This document shows positions 44,601-53,131 of a stretch of 64,000 nucleotides of DNA, in pieces. The position numbers were made by a program, and so were the translations under genes. Under the pieces are notes generated by a model that was not told the origin of the DNA, did not search any database, and worked only from the letters and a program-made list of their open reading frames with translations. Source of the DNA: Planococcus ruber (GTDB lineage: Bacteria > Bacillota > Bacilli > Bacillales_A > Planococcaceae); NCBI RefSeq assembly GCF_022819085.1, contig NZ_JALHAG010000001.1, forward strand, positions 1,261,395 to 1,325,394, given 5' to 3'. The first letter of the stretch is position 1. Each line of letters starts with the position of its first letter.

Positions 44601-46685
44601 GCTCCTACTAGCAATCAAGAAGTAAAAGCGAAGGCGAATCAAATTGCCAGTGCCATTGCGCAATTGATATTTGCGGACCAGGATAAGTTAAACCAAATTG
44701 AATTAAAAGCAGCGTCATTGATTGAAGCAGACTATACAGTCGAAAGTTATGAAAAGGTAAGCGATGCTTTAGCAATCTCAAAGCCTTCCAGCAACGAAGA
44801 AGTAAAAGCAAAGGCTAACCAAATTGCCAGTGCGATTGCTCAATTAATATTTGCAGACCAGGACAAGTTAAACCGACTTGAATTAAAAGCAGCGTCGTTG
44901 ACTGCAGCTGATTATACAGATGGAAGTTATAAAAAGGTAAGCGATGCTTTGGCGATCTCGAAGCCTTCTAGCAATGAAGAAGTGAAAGCGAAAGCCGATC
45001 AAATTGCCAGTGCCATTTCAAAATTGGTATTTGCGGACCAAGACAGTTTAGACGCTGCGATTGAAAGAGCCCAAACCTACAAAACAGGCGATTATACGTC
45101 AATGAGCTATGGAGAATTGACGGCCGCTTTGAATTTGCCTGTTCCAACGAGCAATGCGGCAGTAAAACAACAGAAGAATGCCATCGATTCAGCCATTTCC
45201 CAATTGGTATTTGCAAGCCAAGCCGCATTGGATACAGCAATAGCAACTGCATCTAACTACTTGGGTGCGGACTTTACGAGCTCTACTTACAGTAATTTAG
45301 AAGAGGCATTGGAGCTGCCGAAGCCGACTACAGAAGCCCAAACAAAAGCAAAGGCTGATGCGATCAACACAGCGATAACAGGCCTTGTATTTGCTGGCCA
45401 AGCGGCTTTAGAAGCAGCGATGCTGGATGCGAAACTGTATGTTGAAGCTGACTATACGGAAGAGAGCTATCAGCAGTTGGCTTCGGCTTTAACCATTCAG
45501 CAGCTCCAGAGCAACAATGAAGTAAAAGCGAAAACAGCGATGATTCGGCAAGCCATTGACCAACTTGTTTTTGCGGATCAAGCAAAATTGGATATGGCCA
45601 AAAACAGAGCAGCTGATATCGAGGAAGCTCACTATTCTGCCAGCAGCGTAAATGTGCTGAAAGCTGCACTTCGCCTTGCGGAAACGACCAACGCAGAAGT
45701 GAACAGTAAAGCAGAAGCCGTTGCAAATGCACTGGATTCTCTTAAATACAGCATCACTGGTTTTACTGCCATTGACACAATCAAAGCAGGAAGCACGAAT
45801 ACGGCACCCGCTGCATATGAAAGCTTATTGCCGCAAAAAATACAAGTAGTGCTTGCGAGCGGCAAAACAAGAGAACTGACAGTAGCCGAATGGACAGATG
45901 TGGATGGCTATAATCATCAGGCAGCTGGGTCTTATACATTTGCAGCGAAATGGGACGATCAAACAGATATCGACTTTGCCGGCCAAGCGTTTTCAGTTGA
46001 AGTGGCGGTTGAAGAATTGCCGTTATTCGTTAACAGCAAATCCATTTCGAACTTCGACTACTCAACGTCCCAAGCAACTAGTGCGTCGTTGAGCAGCAAG
46101 CCTGTCACTGTGGGTGACTTTACAGGGAATCCAAAGAGTTTTGTGATTGTGGCTGGAGAGCACCGAATACCTGTCAACATATATTGGAAGCTTTCAACGG
46201 ACTTTACGCGAGGCCAGTCAATGGGCGGCGTAGTGGATAGCGCGATTCAAGATTATTTCTATGCGAAATTAGGCGTAAATGGGCTTATGAATCGTACAGT
46301 GAATTCTTACGGTTTTAATGACACATTTTCAATCAACTCATATTTGTCCGGCAGCGCGTCGACGATTCGATTGGAAGGGCCGGACTGGAATTATTTTTTT
46401 GAACAGAACTACAGTGCCGGAAAAGATTTGGATGCTTCTAAAAATCGTTCGTTTACCGTCAGTGTTGGCGAAAAAACAGCTACAATTAATTTGACCACAA
46501 AATTCGCTGCTATCTCTAATATGGTCACTACAATCAATAGTCAGCTTTCAAAAGCCAAGGTGCCAGCAACAGCGGTAGTTATTGATTCATCTCATTTCAA
46601 AATCGTTTCTTCTGTTCTCGGCCAAGAGGTCCTCATTGGCGGAACGCATAAAGGGGAGTTCTTTTTAGAAGAAATGGTCGATTAA
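41664..46685 (+). CDS. Giant SLH surface protein with 60-residue FIVAR-like repeats
   Basis: A 1673-residue secreted protein. Signal peptide 1-30 and three SLH modules to about 205 resemble those of the S-layer protein. Residues about 215-620 look like a right-handed beta-helix with many Asn and Val strands (DLNGQVLTGN, LNGRGFKLQF). About 730-1365 are some ten or eleven helical repeats of 60 residues with the pattern FADQ-LN..A..L..ADYT..SYEKV..AL..P.SN.EVKAKA..I..AI..L, resembling FIVAR domains. Then come a bacterial Ig-like domain (about 1375-1460) and a 200-residue unknown tail. Probably a long extracellular adhesin or stalk. Repeats five and six are nearly identical, showing recent expansion. 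Confidence 0.88.
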   Translation: MAYLSNSHRKFAAAAITASLVATAVVPAYAAPYSDVSNRYDEAINYLTENQIAQGITATSFGTAQPIKRADVAVMVAKALKLDVNAPADSGFTDVPKRAKNYVDALKAAGIVNGKTATTFASDQEITRGEAAIMLAKAFNLKGEKTKMTFTDVSSRYADSVAALVATEITSGKTKTSFGTTQAITRGEFAIFLHKLSKLENAAPSSAIVKNELELQAALKNTDIQHILLAESIVLSKDLIIKRNVKLDLNGQVLTGNISYENNANSDFFLTSSIKSGKLAGNLTVNVPNADFTVGENVEITGLTTIVNVKASTFYNRGILHSVVIRDIDGASFANVENGIVLDELALDTTGKVALIGSINLVTVNQAARVNVGEQSSVKKMIFKANGATIDNFKGKIDILEALQGIIVKDSFGKLVEMNTENPGSPGIITTAYVKNLEELEAALAAERIKTINLTQNIEGLTEQIKINRTVNLNGRGFKLQFTNRLNTAQTGERSGIVILADQAKVFDLNVKMADVNGWEGTYALQVYGAKDVLLHNFTGTGADAALLVNGSTVELTGTTTVEGNEFGGIEVSKGSDATLFNSELKVSGSIINTQETTGTPTIWAVEGKGSVSGNAPAHSSSLIKPGQVQYYVSKAPVDAFHKSFIEAASLPFYQLVDLDLPLDKLESPIKEVFKDWETELELLEEEKVSESNQMLIQGIEKNAASYISDRIIRFTRLIAAEDYTVKSFEKLTAAKEIAVPATFGEAIEKAAKVNEAVAQLVFAAQADLDLAVAKADALKEADYAAASYQRVKEAAGLAQPHSNQEAIAKVEAVSLALSALVFESQKTLDEAINSATALAKKDYTLASFAEVEEALNLPLPTSNQLAKEKAEAIQTAMAGLIFKNQQDLDAALRKAETYVAVDFTAASFNELELAIVLKKPQSNQEVLNKIAVIHQAISELVFADQGKLNEIALEAGALVEADYTADSYEKVSGALMIPAPTSNQEVKAKANQIASAIAQLIFADQDKLNQIELKAASLIEADYTVESYEKVSDALAISKPSSNEEVKAKANQIASAIAQLIFADQDKLNRLELKAASLTAADYTDGSYKKVSDALAISKPSSNEEVKAKADQIASAISKLVFADQDSLDAAIERAQTYKTGDYTSMSYGELTAALNLPVPTSNAAVKQQKNAIDSAISQLVFASQAALDTAIATASNYLGADFTSSTYSNLEEALELPKPTTEAQTKAKADAINTAITGLVFAGQAALEAAMLDAKLYVEADYTEESYQQLASALTIQQLQSNNEVKAKTAMIRQAIDQLVFADQAKLDMAKNRAADIEEAHYSASSVNVLKAALRLAETTNAEVNSKAEAVANALDSLKYSITGFTAIDTIKAGSTNTAPAAYESLLPQKIQVVLASGKTRELTVAEWTDVDGYNHQAAGSYTFAAKWDDQTDIDFAGQAFSVEVAVEELPLFVNSKSISNFDYSTSQATSASLSSKPVTVGDFTGNPKSFVIVAGEHRIPVNIYWKLSTDFTRGQSMGGVVDSAIQDYFYAKLGVNGLMNRTVNSYGFNDTFSINSYLSGSASTIRLEGPDWNYFFEQNYSAGKDLDASKNRSFTVSVGEKTATINLTTKFAAISNMVTTINSQLSKAKVPATAVVIDSSHFKIVSSVLGQEVLIGGTHKGEFFLEEMVD
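43840..45750 (+). repeat. 180-bp in-gene tandem repeats
   Basis: Ten or so units of 180 bp code for the 60-residue FIVAR-like modules. Units around 44480, 44660 and 44840 are the most alike in DNA, so slippage or recombination may change the copy number. Confidence 0.85.
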
Positions 46686-46727
46686 ATCCCTGTTCCTTGT
46701 ACCCTAATTAGAATAAATAAAAGTTGG

Positions 46728-46772
46728 AAAAGCTCCATTGCCGAAAATTAGGCAGTGGAGCTTTTGTTTTTT
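46728..46772 (+). terminator. Intrinsic terminator after the giant SLH gene
   Basis: AAAAGCTCCA and GCC pair with GGC and TGGAGCTTTT, with small internal loops, then GTTTTTT. Confidence 0.9.
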
Positions 46773-46935
46773 ACGAGAGTATTGGGGACAGAAAAAATGA
46801 AATAAATTTGTGCAGAGTAGAGCTGCCGTTTCTCATTATAGGCTTTTGCTTTTATTAAGTTCATGTAATAGTTTCTAAATAGCGTTGACGTAAGAATTGT
46901 AGTTAGTTAAAGTCGTAAGTAGAGAATAGTTAAAA

Positions 46936-46973
46936 TTGTAAATTTACTTTATTATAAGTAAATAATTTACAAT
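46936..46973. promoter_or_regulatory. AT-rich inverted repeat upstream of secreted endonuclease
   Basis: ATTGTAAATTTACTT and AAGTAAATAATTTACAAT form an imperfect dyad around TATTAT, ending about 60 nt before the start codon. It could be an operator or a hairpin in the leader; no regulator is assigned. Confidence 0.35.
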
Positions 46974-47033
46974 ATTTTTTTGGTGGGATGTGGGGGAAAT
47001 AGGAATATGAAGAACAGAGGAGGAACAGCACAA

Positions 47034-49031
47034 ATGGCCAAAAGAAAATGGAGCAAGCCTGTGAAAGTCTTATTGTCGATCGGGTTGGCGGCAGGATTGT
47101 GGATGCCAACAGCACAATCACCGGTTCAAGCAGCGACAACGGCAAGCGATCTTTTTATCTCGGAGTACGTTGAAGGCAGCAGCATGAACAAAGCGATTGA
47201 AATTTATAATGGCACAGGAAATGCTATCGATTTAAGCAGTTACTCGTTAGCTTTGTATGCAAATGGCAGCACGACGGTGCAAAGCGAGATGGATTTATCC
47301 GGAACGGTGGCTAGTGGAGAGACGGTGGTCATCTACAATGGCCAGGCAGCTGAAGGCATCAAGAGCAAAGGGCAATTACAAAATAATAATGTTATCAATT
47401 TTAATGGCGATGATGCTTTAGTGCTGAGGAAAGACGGCACACCAATCGATTCTTTTGGCCAAGTGGGCACGCGCATTGAAAATGCGAAAGATGTCACGCT
47501 GGTCCGCAAAACCGAGATTCAAGCGGGCGATCGCATTGTGGACGATGCATTCAATCCTGCGGACGAATGGATCGCTTATCCGGCAGATACGTTCGAGCAC
47601 CTTGGAGCGCATACCATGACGGGCTTCGGTGAAACACCGGCTCCAGAACCTGAGCCAGAACCGGAACCAACGCCAGATCCTGAACCGGCACCAGGGATAG
47701 AACCGATCGAACCTCAAAAGTTCCTTCATTATAAAAACTTAAACAAGAAGAAATTGAATATTGGCCAGCCGAGCGTATCGTTGACGCTCGAGGGTAAGAC
47801 AGCGATTTCTGATGCGGTCTATTTGAAAGGAAAATACGCTGAATTTCACGGAATTGGCTTTCAAAATGTGAAAGTGGTATTGAGTCCGGCTAGGGCAGAA
47901 TCCATTTTTGATTTTAAAGGAATCGAAGTGGCTAAAGTGGTGGTTGATGGCCCGAAAGTTTCTCAAGTTAGAGGGGCAGAAAACGTCAAGGACATCGAGT
48001 TTACCAACGGAGCAGATTACGAAGCGATCGAATTTTACGACGCAGCCGGTCAGCCGATGAATTCGCCTCATTTGCCGGCCGAGAACAAAGCGCCGGTCAT
48101 GCTGAAAGCATTTGCCAATGAACAAGTGAAGAGTGGGAAAAGTTTGCAATATGATTTAACGGAATACTTCGCGGATCCGGAAGGGGAAAATCTCGCCTTT
48201 ACTTCCACTAAAGGCAGTGTAGCAGGAACTATCTTGACAGTGGATCTGCCGGCTGGTTCCCATATTATCGGTGTGACGGCGACCGATGGCCAGAAGAGCA
48301 TCACGCAATCGTTCTCAGTAACGGTGACAGAAGAAGTTCCAGCAACGGGAAGCTACTACGAAACAGCTACAGGTTTGAGCGGCGATGCATTGAAAGATGA
48401 GTTGCATGCAATCATCGACGATCACGACCAGCTGAGCTATTCGGCAGTATGGGATGCGTTAAAAGTGACGGATGAAGATCCGAACAATCCGAATAATGTC
48501 ATCCTTCTTTATACCGGTGAATCACGTTCGAAATCATTGAACGGCGGCAATGTCGGCGACTGGAACAGGGAACACACGTGGGCGAAGTCGCACGGAGATT
48601 TTGGAACATCGCGCGGCGCAGGAACGGATATCCATCATTTGCGTCCGACAGATGTACAAGTGAACGGGGCTCGCGGGAATCTTGACTTTGACTACGGCGG
48701 CAGTAAAGTGAGCGGCTGTGACGGCTGTCTGCGAACAGCGAATTCGTTTGAGCCACCGGATAGAGTGAAAGGCGATGTAGCGCGCATGCTATTTTACATG
48801 GCCGTTCGCTACGAACCGGGCGACGCAGTGGATTTGGAGCTGAACGAACTATTGAACAACGGATCAGCGCCGTACCATGGGAAATTGTCTGTTTTACTTG
48901 AATGGCATGAGCAGGATCCAGTCAGCGATTGGGAACGCCAGCGCAACGAAAAAATTCAAGACATTCAAGGCAACCGCAATCCATTTGTCGACCACCCGGA
49001 ATGGGCAGCGTCGATTTGGGATGCGAGCTGA
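47034..49031 (+). CDS. Secreted endonuclease I (EndA/Bsn-like) with lamin-tail domain
   Basis: The start is ATG 47034 because AGAGGAGG lies 8-9 nt upstream and a signal peptide follows at once; the product is 665 residues. After the signal (1-36) comes a lamin-tail (LTD) domain (about 37-200, ISEYVEGSSMNKAIEIYN). A Pro/Glu linker and two beta regions follow, including an Ig-like one (about 355-430). The C-terminal 230 residues are an endonuclease I domain with NREHTWAKSH and DIHHLRPTDVQVN, as in Bsn and EndA. It should degrade extracellular RNA or DNA. No SLH is present, so it is probably released. The next gene is also a nuclease. Confidence 0.9.
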   Translation: MAKRKWSKPVKVLLSIGLAAGLWMPTAQSPVQAATTASDLFISEYVEGSSMNKAIEIYNGTGNAIDLSSYSLALYANGSTTVQSEMDLSGTVASGETVVIYNGQAAEGIKSKGQLQNNNVINFNGDDALVLRKDGTPIDSFGQVGTRIENAKDVTLVRKTEIQAGDRIVDDAFNPADEWIAYPADTFEHLGAHTMTGFGETPAPEPEPEPEPTPDPEPAPGIEPIEPQKFLHYKNLNKKKLNIGQPSVSLTLEGKTAISDAVYLKGKYAEFHGIGFQNVKVVLSPARAESIFDFKGIEVAKVVVDGPKVSQVRGAENVKDIEFTNGADYEAIEFYDAAGQPMNSPHLPAENKAPVMLKAFANEQVKSGKSLQYDLTEYFADPEGENLAFTSTKGSVAGTILTVDLPAGSHIIGVTATDGQKSITQSFSVTVTEEVPATGSYYETATGLSGDALKDELHAIIDDHDQLSYSAVWDALKVTDEDPNNPNNVILLYTGESRSKSLNGGNVGDWNREHTWAKSHGDFGTSRGAGTDIHHLRPTDVQVNGARGNLDFDYGGSKVSGCDGCLRTANSFEPPDRVKGDVARMLFYMAVRYEPGDAVDLELNELLNNGSAPYHGKLSVLLEWHEQDPVSDWERQRNEKIQDIQGNRNPFVDHPEWAASIWDAS

Positions 49032-49039
49032 GATGGAGA

Positions 49040-49073
49040 GAGTCCTGCAGAGAGTTTTTTGCGGGGCTTTTTA
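49040..49073 (+). terminator. Intrinsic terminator after endonuclease gene
   Basis: AGTCCTGCA pairs with TGCGGGGCT (two G-T pairs), then five T residues. Confidence 0.8.
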
Positions 49074-49260
49074 ATGGTTGAAAGATGAAAGACCTCTTAG
49101 TAGCCATCCATTATTCAATTTAAAATATAATTAAATAAGACATATAAGAAATTAGAAGAAAATGAAATCATCGAATATATGTACAATAAATGATTAAAAA
49201 TGATTAAAATATAGAATATATTAACAATTTAATAATCTTGAAGGGTAAATAGTTTGAATG

Positions 49261-49303
49261 ATTACAGAAAATTTACGAAGCGCTTACATTCTCCCTGTAT
49301 AAT
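49261..49303 (+). promoter_or_regulatory. PhoP-box-like triple repeat with TATAAT -10
   Basis: ATTACA (49261), TTTACG (49272) and CTTACA (49283) are spaced exactly 11 nt, like PhoP binding repeats TT(A/T/C)ACA with about 5-nt spacers. TATAAT lies at 49298-49303 without a recognisable -35 box. The repeats would sit at about -49 to -22, where PhoP activates. Inferred phosphate-starvation control of the downstream nuclease. Confidence 0.55.
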
Positions 49304-49342
49304 TGGTTTGTAACGCCAAAAAAATCCAAGGAGTGAAAAAGT

Positions 49343-52300
49343 TTGTCAAAAAATGCATGGATTAAATTGTTTTTGAGCCTTATTTTGGTTCTGTCAGCAG
49401 CTTTGCCTTATATGGCCACTGCAAAAGCGGCTGAACCGATTACGGTTGCAGAAGCAATTGCAAATAATACAGGAACTCAGACTGTGAAAGGATATATTGT
49501 GGGGACAACTGCAACTGGTCCGAAATTTAATCAGGTAGCGCCATTTACAGTTCCGAGTAACTTAGGAATTGCAGATTCGCCTGATGAAACCGATCCGACG
49601 AAAATTCTGCCTGTGGAATTACCAAGTAAATCAGCAGCTAGAACAGAATTAAATTTAGTTGATAATCCATCAAATTTTAAAGCAGAAGTTGTAATTACAG
49701 GATCTCTTCAAGCATACTTTGGAGTTCCTGGATTAAAATCTCCAACTGCTTTTACCATTCTTTCTGATGGTGAAACTCCTCCTCCAGCACCATCTGCAGA
49801 AAAAGTCGATTCAATTGCTGAAGCACGTGCAACAGCAGATAAATTGATCGAAGTGGAAGGGACTGTAACTACGGGTACTGGTTTCTGGGGCGGCAAAGCC
49901 TTTTATGTCCAAGATGAAACCGGTGGAATTTACGTTTACACAAGCACGGATTACGGCTTAACCCCAGGAGATAACGTTAAGCTGACGGGGAAAGTTTCCT
50001 TGTATTCCGGCGAACTGCAATTGCAGCCAAGTGATGTGAAAAAACTTTCTTCAAACAATCAGCTTCCTGCTTTGCAAACGCTGACGCCAGCTGGTATCGG
50101 TGAAGACACGCAAGGCGAATTGATTGAACTAAAAAATGTAACCATTACCGATTTGAAATCATTCAACTATGGTACGTTTGAATTCACAGCGCTTGCAGAA
50201 AATGGCGAGTCGATCACGATCCGCAACGATAACCGCAACGGGTTGCTTTATGACCAGTTTATCAAGCAATATAAAGAAGGCGATTTGATTCATGTAACGG
50301 GAATCGCATCTAAATTCAATGCTTCTTATCAAGTGAAGACATTAGGCAGCGAAAGCTTTGACTTAGTCAATAAACCCGCTGTTTATGTTGATATTTTCCC
50401 TGGAATTGTTTCTGAAGGGACAGAAATTACACTTCAATCGGGTTGGGAAAATGCAGCTATCTACTACACAATAGATGGTTCTAACCCGACAACAGCGAGC
50501 ACAAAATACACAGCACCGATCGAATTGACAAAAGACACCGTGATCAAAGCAATTGCTGTCGGAGACAACACTTCGGAAGTTTTTACATTTAACTACACGG
50601 TCCTTAAAACAAAAGATCTGAAAATCCGTGATATTCAAGGCAAAGGCCATTATTCGGAATATCAAAACAACCCAGTTGCTGGGGTAACAGGTGTGGTGAC
50701 GCATCTATACAACACGGCAAACTTTGTGATCCAAGACACAAATCCGGATAATGATATTACAACTTCAGAAGCGATCATGGTCAACAAACAATCGCACGGA
50801 TTGAAAGTCGGCGATGTGGTTACTGTAGGCGGTACAGTGGAAGAACATTTCCAGGAAGGGTACGCAGATGCTAAAGACAACGATCTTCCAATCACGCGCA
50901 TTCGTGCAACTGATGTCGTAAAAGATGGTACTGCAGAGCTTCCAGCACCAATTATTATCGGCAAAGATGTATTCCCGCCGACTAAGACAATCGATTCCGA
51001 TGGGTTGACTCAATTCAATCCAGATGTTGATGGCATCGATTTCTGGGAATCGCTTGAACTGATGCGTGTCGGCGTTGCTGACGCACAAATTGTTGGCCCT
51101 CAAAGCTACGGGGAAGTAATTGTCGTTTCTAAAAATGCGACCAATAATGCTTTCCATAAACAAGGCGGCATCTTGATTGCAGAAGACGATTACAACCCAG
51201 AGCGCATCGCTTTCGATATTGACAATGAAAAATTCCTTGCAAAAGCCGGCGATTCGTTTGATGGAACTCCAGTAGGGGTCCTAGGCTTTGGCTTCGGGAA
51301 CTATAAGATCTGGGCAGTAGAAAGCGACCTTCCAAAACTCGTGGATGGAGGCACTGCACCAGAGCAAACGTGGATCCAAAAGCAAGAGGATAAATTGACA
51401 GTAGCTTCTTATAATGTAGAGAACTTTTCTGCAGATCCAAGCCATACGTCAAATGAGAAAGCAGCGCGCATTGCTGAATCATTCGTCGAAGATTTGAACT
51501 CTCCGGACATCATCGTGATGGTGGAAGTCCAAGACAATGACGGTCCGATCACTTCAGGAAACAGCGATGCAACTGCAACTTATGAACGGTTGATTAGTGA
51601 AATTGAAAAAGCAAAAGGTCCAACATACGAATGGACGGATATTGCTCCAGAGTACAATAAAGACGGTGGGGAGCCAGGCGGGAATATCCGCGTTGGCTAC
51701 TTGTATAACCCTGAACGCGTTACTTTATCCGAAGGAACGAAAGGGTCAGCAACAGAAACGAATTCTTGGGTAAATGGTGAACTTGCGTTGAACCCAGGTC
51801 GTGTCCAACCGATTCCAATGCCGGGTACACGAAAACCACTGGCAGCGCAATTTGAATTCCAAGGGGAGCAAGTAGTCGTTATCGGTGCTCACTTAAATTC
51901 AAAAGGCGGAGATCAGCCGCTATTCGGCAAGAATCAGCCTCCTACTTTAGGGTCTGTACCTGAACGCATTGAATTGGCAAAAGCGATTAATGGTTTCATC
52001 AAAGAAGGTTTGGCTCAAAACCCTAATTTGAATGTGGTTGTAGCAGGAGATATGAATGATTTTGAATTCACACCAGCTCTAGCTGCACTAAAAGGCGATG
52101 TTTTGGCGAATAAAGTCGAAGATGTACCAGTAGAAGACCGTTACTCTTACTATTACCAAGGAAACTCCCAGGTTCTTGATCATGTATTAGTAACGAAGAA
52201 CCTGAAAGATAGAACAGAAATCGATATGATTCACATCAATTCAATGTTTATGGAAGAGCACGGACGTGCTTCTGACCACGATCCTGTTCTGGTACAAATG

Positions 52301-52966
52301 GATTTGAAAAAGCCGGTAATAATACCTGAGAATCCTTCATATCCAAATCCGCCAGTTGAACCAGAAAAACCAACAGAGCCGGAAAAACCGGAAGTTCTAG
52401 AACCTGTAACTTTTGATGATATCCAAACGCATTGGGCGAAAAAACAAATTGAAGCGCTGGCTTCAAAAGGGATTGTCTTCGGAAAATCCACAGAAGCGTT
52501 CGAACCTGAAAGCAAACTTTCACGTTCTGAATTCGCCGTCCTATTAGCGCGTGCTTTGGAATTGCCGTTGAAAGAATACGAAGGTACATTTAAAGATGTG
52601 AGAACATCTAAAGCATGGGCTTACCAGGGAATCGAAGCGGCTGCGCGAGCAGGCATCGTCTTCGGTAAAACGGACGGCACCTACGATCCGGATGCTGAAA
52701 TCACGCGTGAAGAAATTGCCGCGATGATGATCCGCGCAATCGAGTATCAAGATGCTTCGCTTTTAGAAGGCATTGATGCTTCCCACAAGTTTGCAGATGC
52801 GAAAAACGTCGGCAAACACGCAGTAGAGGCAGTAGCGAAAGCTTACGGACTTGGCATTATTTCTGGACGTGTGCACAACAAGTTTGATCCAAAAGCAGAC
52901 ATCACACGTGCTGAAACGATTGTCATCCTTTACCGCGGACTTGATAAATTGGATTTATTAGATTAA
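49343..52966 (+). CDS. SLH-anchored multidomain nuclease (endonuclease/exonuclease/phosphatase family)
   Basis: A 1207-residue secreted protein, TTG start after AAGGAGTG. After the signal (1-29) come a DUF6359-like region (30-145), OB-fold modules (about 155-335), a chitobiase C-terminal-type module (about 345-420, with TIDGSNPTTAS) and another OB-like region. The catalytic EEP domain covers about 684-985: VASYNVENFS, MVEVQDNDG, GAHLNSKGG, VVAGDMNDFE, QVLDHVLV and RASDHDPVLV supply the metal and catalytic residues. After a Pro/Glu linker three SLH modules end the protein (about 1021-1207). The domain set resembles the Bacillus surface nuclease YhcR, with SLH in place of a sortase signal. Confidence 0.92.
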   Translation: MSKNAWIKLFLSLILVLSAALPYMATAKAAEPITVAEAIANNTGTQTVKGYIVGTTATGPKFNQVAPFTVPSNLGIADSPDETDPTKILPVELPSKSAARTELNLVDNPSNFKAEVVITGSLQAYFGVPGLKSPTAFTILSDGETPPPAPSAEKVDSIAEARATADKLIEVEGTVTTGTGFWGGKAFYVQDETGGIYVYTSTDYGLTPGDNVKLTGKVSLYSGELQLQPSDVKKLSSNNQLPALQTLTPAGIGEDTQGELIELKNVTITDLKSFNYGTFEFTALAENGESITIRNDNRNGLLYDQFIKQYKEGDLIHVTGIASKFNASYQVKTLGSESFDLVNKPAVYVDIFPGIVSEGTEITLQSGWENAAIYYTIDGSNPTTASTKYTAPIELTKDTVIKAIAVGDNTSEVFTFNYTVLKTKDLKIRDIQGKGHYSEYQNNPVAGVTGVVTHLYNTANFVIQDTNPDNDITTSEAIMVNKQSHGLKVGDVVTVGGTVEEHFQEGYADAKDNDLPITRIRATDVVKDGTAELPAPIIIGKDVFPPTKTIDSDGLTQFNPDVDGIDFWESLELMRVGVADAQIVGPQSYGEVIVVSKNATNNAFHKQGGILIAEDDYNPERIAFDIDNEKFLAKAGDSFDGTPVGVLGFGFGNYKIWAVESDLPKLVDGGTAPEQTWIQKQEDKLTVASYNVENFSADPSHTSNEKAARIAESFVEDLNSPDIIVMVEVQDNDGPITSGNSDATATYERLISEIEKAKGPTYEWTDIAPEYNKDGGEPGGNIRVGYLYNPERVTLSEGTKGSATETNSWVNGELALNPGRVQPIPMPGTRKPLAAQFEFQGEQVVVIGAHLNSKGGDQPLFGKNQPPTLGSVPERIELAKAINGFIKEGLAQNPNLNVVVAGDMNDFEFTPALAALKGDVLANKVEDVPVEDRYSYYYQGNSQVLDHVLVTKNLKDRTEIDMIHINSMFMEEHGRASDHDPVLVQMDLKKPVIIPENPSYPNPPVEPEKPTEPEKPEVLEPVTFDDIQTHWAKKQIEALASKGIVFGKSTEAFEPESKLSRSEFAVLLARALELPLKEYEGTFKDVRTSKAWAYQGIEAAARAGIVFGKTDGTYDPDAEITREEIAAMMIRAIEYQDASLLEGIDASHKFADAKNVGKHAVEAVAKAYGLGIISGRVHNKFDPKADITRAETIVILYRGLDKLDLLD

Positions 52967-52972
52967 TGCGAG

Positions 52973-53003
52973 AGCTGCAGCCAACCATGGCTGCAGCTTT
53001 TTG
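52973..53003 (+). terminator. Intrinsic terminator after SLH nuclease gene
   Basis: AGCTGCAGCC/GGCTGCAGCT with an AACCAT loop and T residues. Confidence 0.93.
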
Positions 53004-53131
53004 CTTTAAATAACCCCCTCGATTCTGGCAACCGCACAATCGACTTGCTATAATAGGAAGGAATTGAAACCAAATGGCTTTTGGACCGTCTATTATAGGA
53101 AGAGAAAAGCAGAAGCGAGTTGAGGGAATCG

